This document shows, piece by piece, positions 1-7,550 of a DNA stretch of 34,874 nt. The DNA lies in contig NZ_BOVJ01000158.1 of assembly GCF_018403665.1 (NCBI RefSeq), forward strand, positions 1 to 34,874, given 5' to 3'. This DNA is from Paenibacillus cisolokensis. Its GTDB lineage: Bacteria > Bacillota > Bacilli > Paenibacillales > Paenibacillaceae. Under the pieces are notes generated by a model, which was given only the letters and a program-made list of their open reading frames with translations, had not been told where the DNA came from and made no database searches. Positions within the stretch are counted from its first letter, which is position 1; every line of letters starts with the position of its first letter. The translations under genes and the position numbers were made by a program.

Positions 1-53
1 CGTAGTAGCCCCTTCGTGTTATAATTTAACCTAACGATAAAATATCTTTTGTT

Positions 54-85
54 GTCCATTTCTTTTAAGAAGGATGACTTTTTTT
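54..85 (+). terminator. Possible rho-independent terminator, left edge
   Basis: An imperfect hairpin (about 54-64 with 68-78, around TTCTT..AAGAA) is followed on the plus strand by a run of seven T at 79-85. It would stop transcription entering from the left on the plus strand. The T run overlaps the stop codon of the small minus-strand gene. The stem contains mismatches, so this is tentative. The first 83 bases otherwise show no gene. Confidence 0.35.
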
Positions 86-407
86 AGTGAATCTCTGTAA
101 ATACAATGTAGTCCCCGCAATTCTGGCAATCAACTCTAAGGCTGCTTAGTTCAGATTCAAAGTCAATGTTGTCTAGCATATGGCCTTCAAGAACTTCCAA
201 CACTTCTTCCTCATCTTCAGTTGATGAAAGTTCATCAATAAATTGTTCATTCAAATTTAACGAAGTCGAAGTTTCAATTTGAACATCGTTTTTGTCAATC
301 CTAAACCTGTTTTTAAACTGATTTTGGACATAAGCAAGTTTTCCAACTGTTTCTGATTTTATCTCAGCCGCATTACCGCATTTTTCGCATAAAACAATGA
401 TTTTCAA
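84..407 (-). CDS. Small acidic protein with two CxxC motifs
   Basis: The 107-aa product is not recognised as a named family. A CxxC near residue 8 (CEKC) and another near residue 94 (CQNC) flank an acidic, Glu/Asp-rich middle. This could be a single split zinc ribbon formed by the two ends, but that is inference. The start is supported by AGGAGGG about six bases upstream of the ATG. It is the last of a run of minus-strand genes in the A+T-rich accessory segment and follows a 94-aa unknown after a short gap, so both may be cargo of the neighbouring integrase-bearing element. No signal peptide or membrane segment is visible. Confidence 0.6.
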   Translation of the reverse strand: MKIIVLCEKCGNAAEIKSETVGKLAYVQNQFKNRFRIDKNDVQIETSTSLNLNEQFIDELSSTEDEEEVLEVLEGHMLDNIDFESELSSLRVDCQNCGDYIVFTEIH

Positions 408-462
408 ATGATTCCCTCCTGTGTTTTACCTTCACATCTTAAAGTTGCCCAATGGTCAAATG

Positions 463-747
463 CTAATTTAAAACATACTCCCCATCAACAAAACGTTGTA
501 GATCATCAAAAATATCGTCTGCATTAGCGCTGCCGTTATAGTAATCATTAATGAATTTCTTTAAGTCATTATCGTTCCGAATAAATTCGTCCGCCAACAC
601 AAAAGCCGCTTCCCACTTGGTTCCAGCACATAATAAATGTACCCATTTTAAAAAGTCGACTTTTGAATCCTCAAAGCTGTACAGGATGTTTTCAAACTCA
701 GTTTCGTCCTCAGGATTGAAGTTGATCGTCACATTGATAGTTACCAT
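463..747 (-). CDS. Hypothetical acidic protein, 94 aa
   Basis: Unrecognised small cytosolic protein. It begins with a beta-like stretch (MVTINVTINF), followed by acidic helices rich in Asp, Glu and Phe, and is strongly acidic overall. There is no membrane segment or cysteine pair. AGGGAG lies about eight bases before the ATG, a good start signal. It sits between the XRE regulator and the CxxC protein on the same strand with short gaps and similar A+T-rich base use, so it was probably acquired together with them. No function can be assigned. Small acidic proteins on mobile elements are sometimes nucleic-acid mimics or immunity partners, but nothing here proves that. Confidence 0.55.
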   Translation of the reverse strand: MVTINVTINFNPEDETEFENILYSFEDSKVDFLKWVHLLCAGTKWEAAFVLADEFIRNDNDLKKFINDYYNGSANADDIFDDLQRFVDGEYVLN

Positions 748-793
748 TTGCTCATTCTCCCTTTCGATTTGGTTTTATATGAATCGCTGATTG

Positions 794-1429
794 TTAGTCA
801 GCGGGTTCATCCGGCTCAATAATTTTATAATTAAGCAGTAATTCCTTAAATTCTTCATACATTTTAATTTCCTTTTCCGATGCAGCAAAGAACGGATCGA
901 AGCCCCATTCATGTTTATTTTTAAAATAGTAGAAGACCATACGCAGAAAATTGATTTCTTCCTTTTTGTTCTTTTCTAAGATCGATATATATTTGTCAAC
1001 CATTTTGTGATTGTTGTTCTCAGTAAATTCATCATTGTCTATTAAGGCTCTTATTCTTTCAATTAATGATTCATTTTTACGCTTATCGATTAACGAATTA
1101 ATTATCCCCGAATTCTGACTGTATCTTTCTTTATGCCATCGCTCTACTCCATCATCGTCTATAAATGGAATTTCGATTTCTTCAAATTCATCTGTTTCTG
1201 TGAAGTAAATTTGCTGAACATGTAATTCTTCTGATTTAGTAAGTTCCTTCTGAAAATATTCTTCAGGAACGCTTTTAAAAATCTGACGTAGTTGAACTAT
1301 TCTTGCTTTTGGAATTTTTCGTCTCCCTTTTAACCAGTCTTGTATTGATGGTGGAGAAACTCCTATGGACAATGCGAGATCCTTATACTCAATTCGGTAT
1401 ACCTTACAAATAAATTCCAAACCAATCAT
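794..1429 (-). CDS. XRE-type helix-turn-helix regulator, probably self-regulating
   Basis: The N-terminus carries a helix-turn-helix of the Cro/C1 (XRE) type: roughly residues 10-50 include KDLALSIGVSPPSIQDWLKG, a typical scaffold plus recognition helix. The rest (to 211 aa) is charged and helical, with no recognised effector domain. The reading frame also opens at an upstream TTG (1480), but that codon lies inside an operator copy and before the likely transcription start. The ATG at 1429 has AGGTGG four bases upstream and is preferred. A sigma-A promoter and two identical palindromes lie just upstream, so autorepression is the simplest reading. It sits between the integrase/67-aa pair and two small unknown genes, as expected for the regulator of an integrative element. 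Confidence 0.75.
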   Translation of the reverse strand: MIGLEFICKVYRIEYKDLALSIGVSPPSIQDWLKGRRKIPKARIVQLRQIFKSVPEEYFQKELTKSEELHVQQIYFTETDEFEEIEIPFIDDDGVERWHKERYSQNSGIINSLIDKRKNESLIERIRALIDNDEFTENNNHKMVDKYISILEKNKKEEINFLRMVFYYFKNKHEWGFDPFFAASEKEIKMYEEFKELLLNYKIIEPDEPAD

Positions 1430-1438
1430 TTTACCACC

Positions 1439-1457
1439 TGCCATATTCAATTTGGCA
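1439..1457 (-). promoter_or_regulatory. Operator copy 2 of XRE regulator gene
   Basis: TGCCATATTCAATTTGGCA, a near-perfect 19-bp palindrome (TGCCA-W-ATT-S-AAT-W-TGGCA). It lies in the 5' leader, about 9 bp upstream of the chosen ATG and next to the ribosome binding site. Its exact reverse complement recurs 36 bp away at 1475-1493. Confidence 0.7.
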
Positions 1458-1465
1458 ACATCGAA

Positions 1466-1494
1466 AGTATAACATGCCAAATTGAATATGGCAA
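1466..1494 (-). promoter_or_regulatory. Sigma-A promoter of XRE regulator gene
   Basis: On the minus strand, TTGCCA (1489-1494), a 17-bp spacer and TATACT (1466-1471) form a near-consensus vegetative promoter. The predicted start falls near 1459, upstream of the ATG at 1429. This also argues against the TTG start at 1480. Confidence 0.65.
1475..1493 (-). promoter_or_regulatory. Operator copy 1, between the -35 and -10
   Basis: TGCCAAATTGAATATGGCA on the plus strand is the exact reverse complement of the copy at 1439-1457. It fills the spacer of the predicted promoter and covers most of the -35 hexamer, so a bound protein would exclude RNA polymerase. The two copies are 36 bp apart centre to centre. 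Confidence 0.7.
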
Positions 1495-1507
1495 CTACTT
1501 TTTTCCT

Positions 1508-1711
1508 TTACCGATACTTCTCCAATATCCTTTCCCGTTCAAGCCGACAAGCCTTAATTTCGTCTTCTAAAGCGTCTTTCCCCATGAGTGGGGAAATCAG
1601 TCCAATTAACTGCTTAACGGCTGAGAGATGCCGTTTTGCAAGCGACAGCATCATGTCGGCGTCTTCCTCTGACAATCGCATGATGATCTCGCGGTCGGTT
1701 AGATTGGTCAT
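1508..1711 (-). CDS. Small helical protein next to the integrase
   Basis: The 67-aa protein is unrecognised. It is predicted almost wholly alpha-helical and highly charged, with alternating acidic and basic heptad-like stretches (for example SEEDADMMLSLAKRHL), compatible with a short coiled coil or helical bundle. AAGGAGG lies about eight bases before the ATG. It begins 14 bp after the integrase stop on the same strand, so it is probably co-transcribed. Position and size resemble recombination directionality factors or other small accessory proteins of integrative elements, but it shows no clear winged-helix or MerR-like motif, so that is only a guess. Confidence 0.6.
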   Translation of the reverse strand: MTNLTDREIIMRLSEEDADMMLSLAKRHLSAVKQLIGLISPLMGKDALEDEIKACRLERERILEKYR

Positions 1712-1725
1712 CGTGACAGCCTCCT

Positions 1726-2700
1726 TTATATGTCCATGTGAGCCAGCGGCGAGAATTTAGCGTGTTGACGATAGATGTCTTGATCTGTTAGATCCATATA
1801 AGCTTGTTGCGTAACCTCGACTGAACTATGCCCCAACAACTTGCACAAGCTGAACCAATCCCCACCATTCAGAATGTAATACTTGGCAAAGTTGTTTCGG
1901 AGTTGGTGAGGATGGATTTCAACGCCTGCACGCTTCCCAGCATCTCTTAGCGCCTTCTCGAAGTTGCGAACTTCTAGCTGTGTTCCTCTCGTTGTCGGGA
2001 ACAGATAAGCGCTGGTGATGTAGCGATCTCGATACCTGAGCCATGCCTTTAAATCTGCGGACATTTTCGAGCTAAAGTAAACGTAACGTTGATGCTTGTT
2101 TTTGGTATCTGTGAGGAGAATCGACTTATGATTTAAATCCAGATGTTCGGGCGTCAGTGACAGGCACTCACCAATTCGCATACCCGTATCGAGAATCAAT
2201 TTCACGATGATTGCGTTGCGGTAATCATGAAATTTTGAAACATCAAACTGTTTCAACACCTTGCTGATGTCTTCGGGTGTCAAGGTTTTCTTCGCCTTGC
2301 GGTGTATTTTAGGATTCTCAATGGTTTCACACGGGTTCTTCGTTATTTCACGCTCGACACCGTGTAACCAGTTGAAAAAAACTTTTAGATTTCTTACGTA
2401 ATTCGCTATTGTCGTTGTGCTGATTTGCTGACCGTAATCCGTCCGCTTTTCAGGATAATTTTTATTCTTGGTGCTTTGATTAACGACAACGGAATACTTG
2501 CCCCGCTCTTGCAAGTAGCGAATGTACTGGCGAATGTGCCCGGATTGAACCTTTCGAGCATCTTCAATCTGAAACGTGTCTTGAAGATATAGGCCGAACA
2601 GTTTAAGGGATTGCTCGTAACTGGCAAGCGTCTTTTTCGCAAGATTGCGACTGGTGCAATAGAGCATAAAGTTGTCTAGTTGGAATTCAAAATCTGTCAT
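1726..2700 (-). CDS. Tyrosine recombinase / phage-type integrase
   Basis: A site-specific recombinase of the tyrosine (XerC/D-like) family, about 324 aa. The N-terminal SAM-like core-binding domain (roughly residues 5-125) is followed by the catalytic domain. All catalytic residues are visible: Arg in DTGMRIGE, Lys in TDTKNKHQR, His and Arg in HPHQLRNNF, His in LLGHSS, and the nucleophile Tyr in QQAYMDL. It should cut and rejoin DNA through a 3'-phosphotyrosine. The frame also opens at a GTG (2715), but that codon overlaps the ribosome binding site; the ATG at 2700 follows AGAGGTGG by about 11 bases and is preferred. It faces away from spo0A, whose stop codon is about 160 bp away, so the insertion site was probably just past spo0A. 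Confidence 0.9.
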   Translation of the reverse strand: MTDFEFQLDNFMLYCTSRNLAKKTLASYEQSLKLFGLYLQDTFQIEDARKVQSGHIRQYIRYLQERGKYSVVVNQSTKNKNYPEKRTDYGQQISTTTIANYVRNLKVFFNWLHGVEREITKNPCETIENPKIHRKAKKTLTPEDISKVLKQFDVSKFHDYRNAIIVKLILDTGMRIGECLSLTPEHLDLNHKSILLTDTKNKHQRYVYFSSKMSADLKAWLRYRDRYITSAYLFPTTRGTQLEVRNFEKALRDAGKRAGVEIHPHQLRNNFAKYYILNGGDWFSLCKLLGHSSVEVTQQAYMDLTDQDIYRQHAKFSPLAHMDI

Positions 2701-2743
2701 ACAAAAAAACGCCACCTCTCTACTGGTAATTTCGCAACCAATA

Positions 2744-2760
2744 GATAAGTGACGTTTATC
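2744..2760. repeat. 17-bp inverted repeat upstream of the integrase
   Basis: GATAA(GTGACGT)TTATC is a dyad with 5-bp arms and a 7-bp centre, 44 bp upstream of the integrase start. Arm and spacer sizes fit either a regulator operator or a recombinase core-type site. The interval 2701-2863 between the integrase and spo0A has no gene. Confidence 0.35.
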
Positions 2761-2847
2761 GATTTGATGACAGGAAGTTAGTCGCCTTTAAACCAACTCA
2801 TCCAGATGTATTTTGGGGTAATTGGTCGGCTTTTCATTTCCGGAATC

Positions 2848-2862
2848 CCTTGTTCTACAAGG
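2848..2862 (-). other. Hairpin directly after the spo0A stop codon
   Basis: CCTTGT-TCT-ACAAGG forms a perfect 6-bp stem two bases beyond the spo0A stop. On the minus strand no T run follows, so it is a poor intrinsic terminator. Being at the core/accessory boundary it is a candidate for a remnant attachment site. Neither role is demonstrated. Confidence 0.35.
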
Positions 2863-2863
2863 C

Positions 2864-3679
2864 CTAGCTCACCTTATGCTCGATCCGCAGCTTGTCGGCG
2901 ACCATCGCGATGAACTCGCTATTGGTCGGCTTCGACTTGCTGATGTTGATCGTATAACCGAACAGGTGGCTGATGCTGTCGATGTTGCCGCGCGTCCAGG
3001 CAACTTCGATCGCGTGCCGAATTGCACGCTCGACCCGTGACGGCGTCGTCTTGAATTTCTCGGCGATGGCGGGATACAGCGTTTTCGTAATCGCGCCGAG
3101 GATTTCAATATTGTTGTACACCATCGTAATCGCTTCGCGCAAATATTGATATCCTTTAATATGTGCAGGAACGCCGATTTCATGAATGATGCTCGTAATG
3201 TTGGCATCCAGGTTTTTGCCTTTGGCAAGCGGAACGACATTCGATTTGGTCGACACGACGCTGGAGTAAGTGTTCGGCGACACGACGGCGGAATTGCCTA
3301 CCAGTTGACGGATGCGGTTAGCTAAAATTTCCATGTCGAACGGCTTCAGTATGTAGTAAGAGGCACCAAGTTGAACAGCCTTTTGGGTAATGTTTTCTTG
3401 TCCGAAAGCCGTCAACATAATAATTTTCGGCGCAGGCTTCAAATTCATATCGCGAAGTCGCTCCAATACGCCCAAGCCGTCAAGATGCGGCATAATGATG
3501 TCCAATATCAAAACATCAGGCGCCTTTGGGGACTCTTCAAGCGCCCGAAGCACTTCTTCTCCGTTATAAGCTACGCCAGTTACCACCATATCGTGCTGTT
3601 CCGAGATGTACTCGCTCAAAAGATTCGTGAATTCTCGGTTGTCGTCGGCCAACAAAACTTCGATTCTTTGCAATGTCAT
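2864..3679 (-). CDS. spo0A: Spo0A, master response regulator of sporulation
   Basis: The 271-aa product is full length for Spo0A. The N-terminal receiver domain (about 5-125) shows the acidic pocket ADD at residues 11-13, the phospho-acceptor Asp60 in LILDIIMP, Thr90 and Lys112 in ILKPFD. A linker leads to the C-terminal DNA-binding domain (about 150-271), with the conserved recognition region [17 protein letters not shown]. Phosphorylated by the phosphorelay, Spo0A binds 0A boxes (TGTCGAA) and switches cells to sporulation. GGGAGG lies a few bases before the ATG. Upstream are a sigma-H-like promoter and three perfect 0A boxes, so positive autoregulation as in Bacillus is likely. The C-terminus (RIEHKVS) is normal, so the neighbouring mobile segment has not damaged the coding region. 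Confidence 0.98.
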   Translation of the reverse strand: MTLQRIEVLLADDNREFTNLLSEYISEQHDMVVTGVAYNGEEVLRALEESPKAPDVLILDIIMPHLDGLGVLERLRDMNLKPAPKIIMLTAFGQENITQKAVQLGASYYILKPFDMEILANRIRQLVGNSAVVSPNTYSSVVSTKSNVVPLAKGKNLDANITSIIHEIGVPAHIKGYQYLREAITMVYNNIEILGAITKTLYPAIAEKFKTTPSRVERAIRHAIEVAWTRGNIDSISHLFGYTINISKSKPTNSEFIAMVADKLRIEHKVS

Positions 3680-3751
3680 GGTCCTCCCTTAAATAAAAAT
3701 TCAGATAAGTTCTTTCATCGCCTTCCCTTGTTGAGTTGCATGAATATTGTG

Positions 3752-3777
3752 ATTCGACATCTGATCGTGGATTTCCT
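3752..3777 (-). promoter_or_regulatory. Sigma-H-type promoter of spo0A
   Basis: On the minus strand AGGAAAT (3771-3777), a 12-bp gap and GTCGAAT, with GAAT at 3752-3755, match the sigma-H pattern AGGAWWT-N11/12-RNNGAAT. The -10 region overlaps a perfect 0A box (3753-3759), the arrangement expected for Spo0A control of its own sporulation promoter. Confidence 0.65.
3753..3759 (-). promoter_or_regulatory. 0A box overlapping the spo0A -10 region
   Basis: TTCGACA on plus, i.e. TGTCGAA on minus: a perfect match to the Spo0A binding consensus. Confidence 0.6.
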
Positions 3778-3779
3778 TC

Positions 3780-3786
3780 TGTCGAA
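3780..3786 (+). promoter_or_regulatory. 0A box upstream of the spo0A -35
   Basis: TGTCGAA on the plus strand, a perfect consensus, just upstream of the sigma-H -35 element and in opposite orientation to the first box. Confidence 0.6.
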
Positions 3787-3862
3787 AATTTTTTTATAGA
3801 TTTTTTTGGATAATGATCTATAATTAATAATTTATTACACTACCCGATCTTTTCCGGGATCA

Positions 3863-3869
3863 TTCGACA
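3863..3869 (-). promoter_or_regulatory. Distal 0A box near the spoIVB 3' end
   Basis: TTCGACA on plus (TGTCGAA on minus), a third perfect 0A box in the 219-bp spoIVB-spo0A gap. The sequence between it and the promoter is very A+T-rich and may hold a vegetative promoter, but no convincing -35/-10 pair was found. Confidence 0.5.
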
Positions 3870-3898
3870 AAAACGTGGGGCAAAAATCCTAAGGGGCA

Positions 3899-5218
3899 TT
3901 AAGCCGCCTTAAGATTTTTGCTCGGGGATTTGAGCAGAATACCTGCATCCTGAAGCATCCATTCGATGAAGCAACCGTAGCCCGAAGCCGGGTCGTTGAC
4001 GAACACATGGGTAACGGCTCCGACCATTTTTCCGTTTTGCAATATCGGGCTGCCGGACATTCCCTGAACGATGCCTCCGGTTTTATCGAGCAATCGTTTG
4101 TCCGTCATTTTGATGACCATGCCTTTGGTTGCCGGGGACGTTTGTTTGCTTACATGTACAATTTCAATATCAAACCGCTCGACCTTTTGGCCGTTGACAA
4201 CCGTTAAAATTTCGGCCGGCCCTTCCTGAACCTCTTCCGCAAAGGCGACCGGTACCGGCTTGTTGGAATAGCTGTGGGAAGGCAGCTCCTTCATTTTGCC
4301 GAAAATTCCGAATGGCGTATTCCGTTCGATGTTGCCGAGCACTTTGCCTTCCTTAATAATCGTTGCCCGCTTCTCGCCCGGTTCGCCATTTTGGCTCTTA
4401 TTGATCGAAGTTACCTGGGATTGCAAAATTTGTCCGTCCCCTAATTCGATCGGGGTTTGCGTGTCCATGTCCGTAATGACATGGCCAAGAGCACCGTACA
4501 CGCCTTGATCGGGCGCATAAAAAGTCAGCGTGCCGACTCCCGCCGCAGAATCCCGGATGTATAGACCGAGTCTCCAGGCCTGATCATCCGTATCGTAAGC
4601 CGGACGAATCTCCGTCTCGAGCAGACGGCCGCCGCGTTTGTACGTTACTTTCAGCGGATGCCTGGATTGTCCCGCCTTTTCCACCAGCTTGGCGACCTTA
4701 TGGACGTCCCGGATATTCGCGCCGTTAATTTTGACGATTAAATCCCCCAACTTGATTCCGGCGTCTTCTCCGGGTGATACTTTGGCATTGCCGGTTCGAA
4801 CCTGATGATGGCCAACGACGAGAATTCCAGCCGATTTCACTTTGACACCGATCGTCTGCCCGCCGGGAATGATGCGCAAATCGGGGACGACGTTGACCTT
4901 CACGGTTTTGAACGGAATTTTACCAAATAATTTCAACATTAATCTGGCTTCGCCGCTGCTGTCGGATTGAACGGACAACGGCTCGTTCAGATTGACGGAT
5001 TGCTTGCCGGACTTGCCGTTAATCCGCAGCGTTTCGGTATCGGCGGTCACTTCGGCATGTACAGGGACACCATAATCCAAACGTTTCATCTGGCCGGTAA
5101 ACAGACGGATTTCGTCCGGAAAGGCAGCGAAATGCTGTACGGGGGACGAGGTGCCGATCATACATACGAAGAGAACGAGAATAAGACCCATCCATCGTTT
5201 CCGACGATTGGAGTTCAA
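3899..5218 (-). CDS. spoIVB: SpoIVB, sporulation serine peptidase (S55)
   Basis: SpoIVB is made in the forespore under sigma-G, crosses the inner forespore membrane and cleaves SpoIVFA, releasing SpoIVFB to process pro-sigma-K in the mother cell. The 439-aa protein has an N-terminal membrane anchor/signal (residues 9-24), a PDZ domain (about 120-205, with GIKLGDLIVKINGANI) and the S55 peptidase domain. His246 (ALGHVITD), Asp373 and Ser388 (QGMSGSPIL) match the spacing of the catalytic triad of Bacillus subtilis SpoIVB. The start is a TTG preceded by AGAGGAG about 11 bases upstream; no in-frame ATG fits. spo0A follows directly, the universal order in endospore formers. The gap of about 120 bp to recN has a small GTACC-TATAA-GGTAC dyad and no clear promoter. 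Confidence 0.96.
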   Translation of the reverse strand: MNSNRRKRWMGLILVLFVCMIGTSSPVQHFAAFPDEIRLFTGQMKRLDYGVPVHAEVTADTETLRINGKSGKQSVNLNEPLSVQSDSSGEARLMLKLFGKIPFKTVKVNVVPDLRIIPGGQTIGVKVKSAGILVVGHHQVRTGNAKVSPGEDAGIKLGDLIVKINGANIRDVHKVAKLVEKAGQSRHPLKVTYKRGGRLLETEIRPAYDTDDQAWRLGLYIRDSAAGVGTLTFYAPDQGVYGALGHVITDMDTQTPIELGDGQILQSQVTSINKSQNGEPGEKRATIIKEGKVLGNIERNTPFGIFGKMKELPSHSYSNKPVPVAFAEEVQEGPAEILTVVNGQKVERFDIEIVHVSKQTSPATKGMVIKMTDKRLLDKTGGIVQGMSGSPILQNGKMVGAVTHVFVNDPASGYGCFIEWMLQDAGILLKSPSKNLKAA

Positions 5219-5341
5219 TTCAATTCACGCTCCTCTGCCTCCATTCGCTTGACGATAAAGCTTTATTCGCCAATGGCGTACCTATAAGGTACCCCTCGTC
5301 CCACGTTTATGACGGCAAAAACATTCCCTTAATGCCTACGA

Positions 5342-7038
5342 TTACGCTCCTTTTTGCCGATGCGCCAGATCAAGCATTTCCTGTGCGTGATGCCTTGTTT
5401 TTTCGGTTACTTCCACGCCGCCCAGCATCCGGGCCAGCTCTTCCACCCTTGTCTGTCCGGCCAATGGGCGCACGGAGGTGGACGTCTGTCCGCCTTTCAT
5501 CGTCTTGATGATTTCGTAATGGTGGTCGGCCATACAGGCAACCTGCGGCAAATGGGTAATGGCAAACACTTGGCAACGGTCCGCGAGCGCGGACATTTTC
5601 TCCGCGATCGCTTGTGCGGCGCGCCCGCTAACGCCTGTATCGACCTCGTCGAAAACGAGCACCGGCACGCGGTCGATCTCTGCGAAGATGCTCTTCAATG
5701 CCAGCATAATGCGGGACATCTCCCCGCCGGAAGCGATTTTGTTCAGCGGTTTGAGCGGTTGCCCCGGATTCGGCGCAATGAGAAAGACCGCTTCGTCCAG
5801 CCCATTCGGCCCGAGCTGCGGACGTTCGTCCGATACCGTCTGCTCGAGCTTCGCCACAAACATCGTTTTGCCCATCTGCAGCTGCTTGAGCTCTTGTTCG
5901 ACCGCGGAAGAGAGCTTGTCGCCGCGGCCGAGCGCATCTCGCTCAGCTTACGTCCGAGCTTGACGGCTTCTTCATAAAGCATCGCTTCCTGCTTGACAAG
6001 CTTGTCCAAATGCTCTTCCCGGTTTTCAATTTGATCCAGTTCGTTTCGAATTTTATCCAGGTAAGCCAGGATGTCCGGTATCGAATCGCCGTATTTTCGT
6101 TTCAAGCCGGATATCAGATTGAGTCTGTCATCGATGTAAGCGAGACGCTCGGCGTCCGACTCGATGCCGTCTTTGTAATCCCGCAATTGGAATGCAGCGT
6201 CTTCCGCCTGATAATAAGCGGTCTGAAGCTGATCGAGCAGCGGACCGACGATATTGGGATCATAAGTGCGGATCGATTCCAGCTTGGCAATCGCATCGCC
6301 GATCGCGTCAAGCCCACCGGACATGATGGCATCATACGCCGCTTCCGCGCTGAGTTTCCGCTTCTCCGCATGCGCGAGCTTCCGCTTTTCTTCAGCCAGA
6401 CTTTCATCTTCTCCGACGACCGGATTGGCGGTTTCGATCTCCTCGATTTGGAATCGGTATAAGTCCATCATGCGCATATTTTGCCGAGTCGATGCTTCCA
6501 ATTGCTTCAAGGCGGCGCGCACGCCGACGTATTGTTGATAAACGTTGCGGTAAGCCTGCTTCTGAGCCGCAAGCTTCTTGCCGCCGTACAGGTCGAGCCA
6601 TTCCAGATGCCGCTCCGTCTTTAGCAGCGATTGATATTCATGCTGGCCGTGTATATTGATAAGATATTCCCCGATCTCCTTCAGCATGGAGAGATTGACC
6701 AGCTGACCGTTCACCCGGCATGCGCTTTTGCCGTGGGCGGTAATTTCCCGGCGAATGACGATCGGCTCTTCAGGGGAAGCGTCGAGCCCGAAATGACGCA
6801 TCGTTTCCCATACGGGATGGCCTTCGGGCATGTCAAACTGACATTCGATGACCGCCTTGTCACAGCCGTGACGAACGATATCCGCGCCGCCGCGTCCCCC
6901 TGCGACAAGCGACAGCGCATCGATCAGCATCGATTTCCCGGCTCCCGTCTCGCCGGTCATGACATGAAAACCGTTGCGAAACGAAACGTTAACGTTTTCA
7001 ATGACCGCAAGATTCCGTATCGACAATTCGCGCAACAT
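5342..7038 (-). CDS. recN: RecN, SMC-like DNA repair ATPase (one frameshift)
   Basis: RecN is an SMC-type ATPase recruited early to double-strand breaks. The head is split by a coiled coil. Visible parts are Walker A (TGETGAGKS, about residues 28-36), a long coiled coil from about 150 to 370, the ABC signature KIASGGEMSRI and Walker B VLVFDEVDTG. The frame breaks near 5917-5923: codons before it read ..SEMRSAAA and after it ..DKLSSAVEQELKQLQM. One missing G (GCGGCGACAAG where GCGGCGGACAAG would fit) restores a product of about 565 aa, normal for RecN. The ATG at 7038 has GGGGAGG about 10 bases upstream; the TTG at 7062 precedes that binding site. The gene sits between argR and spoIVB as in other Bacillales. 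The break looks like a sequence error; a true mutation is possible. Confidence 0.93.
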
Positions 7039-7077
7039 AATCGGTTTTCCTCCCCTTTTCAAGCTTGCCGGTTAACT

Positions 7078-7530
7078 TTACGGATTGAGCAGACCGAGCA
7101 TCCGGTCGACAATCGTTGTGCTGTGTTCCCCGGAACGGCATATAATCAGTATCGTATCGTCGCCGCAAATCGTGCCCATCACTTCGGGCCACTCCATGCT
7201 GTCGATCAGAACGCCGATGGCGTTGGCCGTCCCGGGCAAACATTTCATCACGATCAGATTGTCCGTCTTATCGATATGAACGAAATGATCCAGCAGCGCC
7301 CTGCGCAGCTTGTGCACAGGATTGAATTTTTGTTCCTGCGGTAGCGAATATTTGTACTTCCCGTCTCCGGCCGGAACTTTAATCAGTTGCATCTCCTTAA
7401 TATCTCTCGAAACGGTCGCTTGCGTCACTTGAAGCCCTGACTCGCGCAGCGCTTCGACAAGCTCGTCCTGTGTCTCGATCTCCTGATTCGTAATAATTTC
7501 CCTTATTTTAATTTGCCTTAGTCCTTTCAT
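7078..7530 (-). CDS. argR: ArgR/AhrC arginine regulator
   Basis: Hexameric arginine-responsive DNA-binding protein that represses arginine biosynthesis and can activate catabolism. The 150-aa product has an N-terminal winged helix (about 1-70, with [12 protein letters not shown]) and a C-terminal oligomerisation and arginine-binding domain (about 80-150, with [11 protein letters not shown]). The ATG at 7530 is preceded by GGGAGGG with a 5-base gap; the frame extends upstream but without this signal. It lies 39 bp from the recN start and 20 bp after the upstream gene, so co-transcription with recN is likely, the usual argR-recN pairing in Firmicutes. Confidence 0.95.
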   Translation of the reverse strand: MKGLRQIKIREIITNQEIETQDELVEALRESGLQVTQATVSRDIKEMQLIKVPAGDGKYKYSLPQEQKFNPVHKLRRALLDHFVHIDKTDNLIVMKCLPGTANAIGVLIDSMEWPEVMGTICGDDTILIICRSGEHSTTIVDRMLGLLNP

Positions 7531-7550
7531 GACACCCTCCCGTTCCGACA

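Noticed and set aside
1430..1480. TTG at 1480 as start of the XRE regulator
   Set aside because: The codon lies inside an operator copy and upstream of the predicted transcription start; ATG 1429 has a good ribosome binding site.
1..2863. attL/attR direct repeat within the window
   Set aside because: The spo0A-proximal sequence was compared by eye with the left end and no convincing repeat was seen; the far end is probably outside.
5900..5940. Programmed ribosomal frameshift in recN
   Set aside because: No slippery heptamer with a downstream structure is evident, other genes show the same one-base losses, and RecN is not known to use frameshifting.
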